Assembly: GCA_002499405.1 (NCBI GenBank)
Contig: DALH01000049.1
Coordinates: 1 to 5,372, forward strand
Source of the DNA: Candidatus Micrarchaeota archaeon UBA95
GTDB lineage: Archaea; Micrarchaeota; Micrarchaeia; Norongarragalinales; Norongarragalinaceae
Reading direction: 5' to 3'
DNA length: 5,372 nucleotides
Notes under the pieces: generated by a model
What the model was told of the DNA's origin: nothing
Databases searched by the model: none
The model's input: only the letters and a program-made list of their open reading frames with translations
Translations under genes and position numbers: made by a program
In this document: positions 4,513 to 5,372 of the stretch, in pieces
Layout of the letters: each line of letters starts with the position of its first letter
Position numbering within the stretch: position 1 is the first letter of the stretch

Positions 4513-5372
4513 AGCGCATCGTCTTCCTCTTGAACTACCCCCTGCAAAACCAGGTTGACGTGGGCCACTTGGACGTGTTAATGCAGTCCTTCAAGAACGC
4601 GTTAAACAAATTCGACGAAGCCGCCATCATTTCACCACGCGACAACCGCGAATACCGCCTCGGAAAAAAAATCCGCGTCAAAAGCAACGGCTTCACCAAT
4701 CCGTTGCTCTACTATTTGTCGCCGTTAAAGGACTTTTGGACGCTTTGGCGGCTTGCGTGCGACTCCGACACCAAACTAATTCGCGCGTTCGCGCCAACGA
4801 GCGGGTTCGTCGCGGGCCTCGTTGGAAAACTCACCGGAAAACCGGTTTTCTTGAGCGTGCACACGGACGAAGCAGTTGCCGCAAGGGACTCGGGCCGCCG
4901 GCCCCTCAAATCGCTGCTCGTAAGATTCGCGGAACCGCTCTCCCTTAAGTGGGCAACCAAAATCGGCGTAATCAGCGAACACATCCGCGAATACGCGGTG
5001 AGGCGCGGCGCCGACCCAAAAAAGGTTTTCCTGCACCACAACTTCGTTGACCTCAAAAAATTCAAGCCCGGCAAGGGCAACAACAAGCGATTCGTTTTCG
5101 TGGGACGCTTCACGGCCGTGAAGGCGCCACTAACCGCCTTGAAGGCGTTCAAGGAATTGGGCGAAGGCGAGTTGTGGATGATTGGCGATGGGCCCCAATT
5201 CACTGAAGCAAAAAGGATAGCGGGCAAAAACGTGCGCTTTTTTGGTAGCGTCCCGCACTCCGGTCTCCCAGCAATTCTCGCGAAATGCGATTACTTTATT
5301 GCGCCAGCAACCGCCGGCTTCACGCTCATAGAGGCGTTCGCGTGCGGCCTGCCAGCCGCAGCCGCCGACCTG
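4509..5372 (+). CDS. GT4-type glycosyltransferase (partial, runs off the window end)
   Basis: The first 288 codons are present without a stop. The protein begins MKRIVFLLNYPLQNQVDVGH and looks like a two-domain GT-B retaining glycosyltransferase that would use a nucleotide-sugar donor. The C-terminal donor domain starts near 195 with FVFVGRFTAVKAP (about 197-209), followed by WMIGDGP (about 222-228), FFGSVPHSGLPAIL (about 240-253) and GFTLIEAFACGLP (270-282). That last segment matches the GT4 EX7E signature region, but the first glutamate position is Ala267, with Glu275 as the second. The N-terminal domain has FLSVHTD (about 116-122), usual for an acceptor-side strand in this family, and no signal peptide or membrane helix, so it is probably cytoplasmic and membrane-associated. 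The ATG overlaps the flippase stop as ATGA and has GGAGG nine bases upstream. The acceptor and the sugar are unknown. Confidence 0.85.
   Translation, partial: MKRIVFLLNYPLQNQVDVGHLDVLMQSFKNALNKFDEAAIISPRDNREYRLGKKIRVKSNGFTNPLLYYLSPLKDFWTLWRLACDSDTKLIRAFAPTSGFVAGLVGKLTGKPVFLSVHTDEAVAARDSGRRPLKSLLVRFAEPLSLKWATKIGVISEHIREYAVRRGADPKKVFLHHNFVDLKKFKPGKGNNKRFVFVGRFTAVKAPLTALKAFKELGEGELWMIGDGPQFTEAKRIAGKNVRFFGSVPHSGLPAILAKCDYFIAPATAGFTLIEAFACGLPAAAADL

Overview
The window carries five protein-coding genes: two on the plus strand (a CysD-like and a CysN-like pair), one on the minus strand (a SAM-dependent methyltransferase), and two more on the plus strand (a polysaccharide flippase and the start of a GT4-type glycosyltransferase cut by the window end). 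I read it as archaeal, possibly an uncultured small-genome lineage, though this is inference. The reasons are: the GTPase sequence is close to EF-1alpha as well as CysN; Shine-Dalgarno sites are GGAGG or AGGTG about 9 bases before ATG; the methyltransferase has no visible ribosome binding site and an AT-rich box about 31 bases before its ATG, as in leaderless archaeal transcripts; and the genes are tightly packed. No marker gene settles the phylum, and a bacterial origin is not excluded.

Layout. Positions 1-348 hold no convincing gene. They contain a strong bulged hairpin (34-94), a second hairpin with a symmetric internal loop (124-163), an AT-rich stretch with three TTTAAA boxes (225-257), and a 15-codon leader ORF (305-352) with its own Shine-Dalgarno site. 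Its stop overlaps the start of the CysD-like gene. The CysD-like gene (349-1140) and the CysN-like GTPase gene (1147-2373) form a two-gene unit. The methyltransferase gene (2394-3044, minus) converges on the GTPase gene with 20 bases between stops. It is divergent from the flippase gene (3106-4512) across a 61-base region with a G-rich telomere-like tract and a central AT box. The glycosyltransferase gene (4509 onward) overlaps the flippase stop as ATGA.

How the genes may work together. CysD with CysN makes adenylylsulfate (APS) from ATP and sulfate. Next to a lipid-linked glycan flippase, a glycosyltransferase and a methyltransferase, the simplest reading is sulfate activation for decorating a surface glycan, as NodP/NodQ do in rhizobia. 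No APS kinase or sulfotransferase is visible, so this is a hypothesis. The most unusual point is that the CysD-like protein carries a Cys-Cys pair and a CxxC pair placed like the [4Fe-4S] ligands of assimilatory APS reductase. It lacks that enzyme's C-terminal catalytic cysteine. It may therefore be an iron-sulfur variant of the sulfurylase small subunit or an enzyme with a different substrate.
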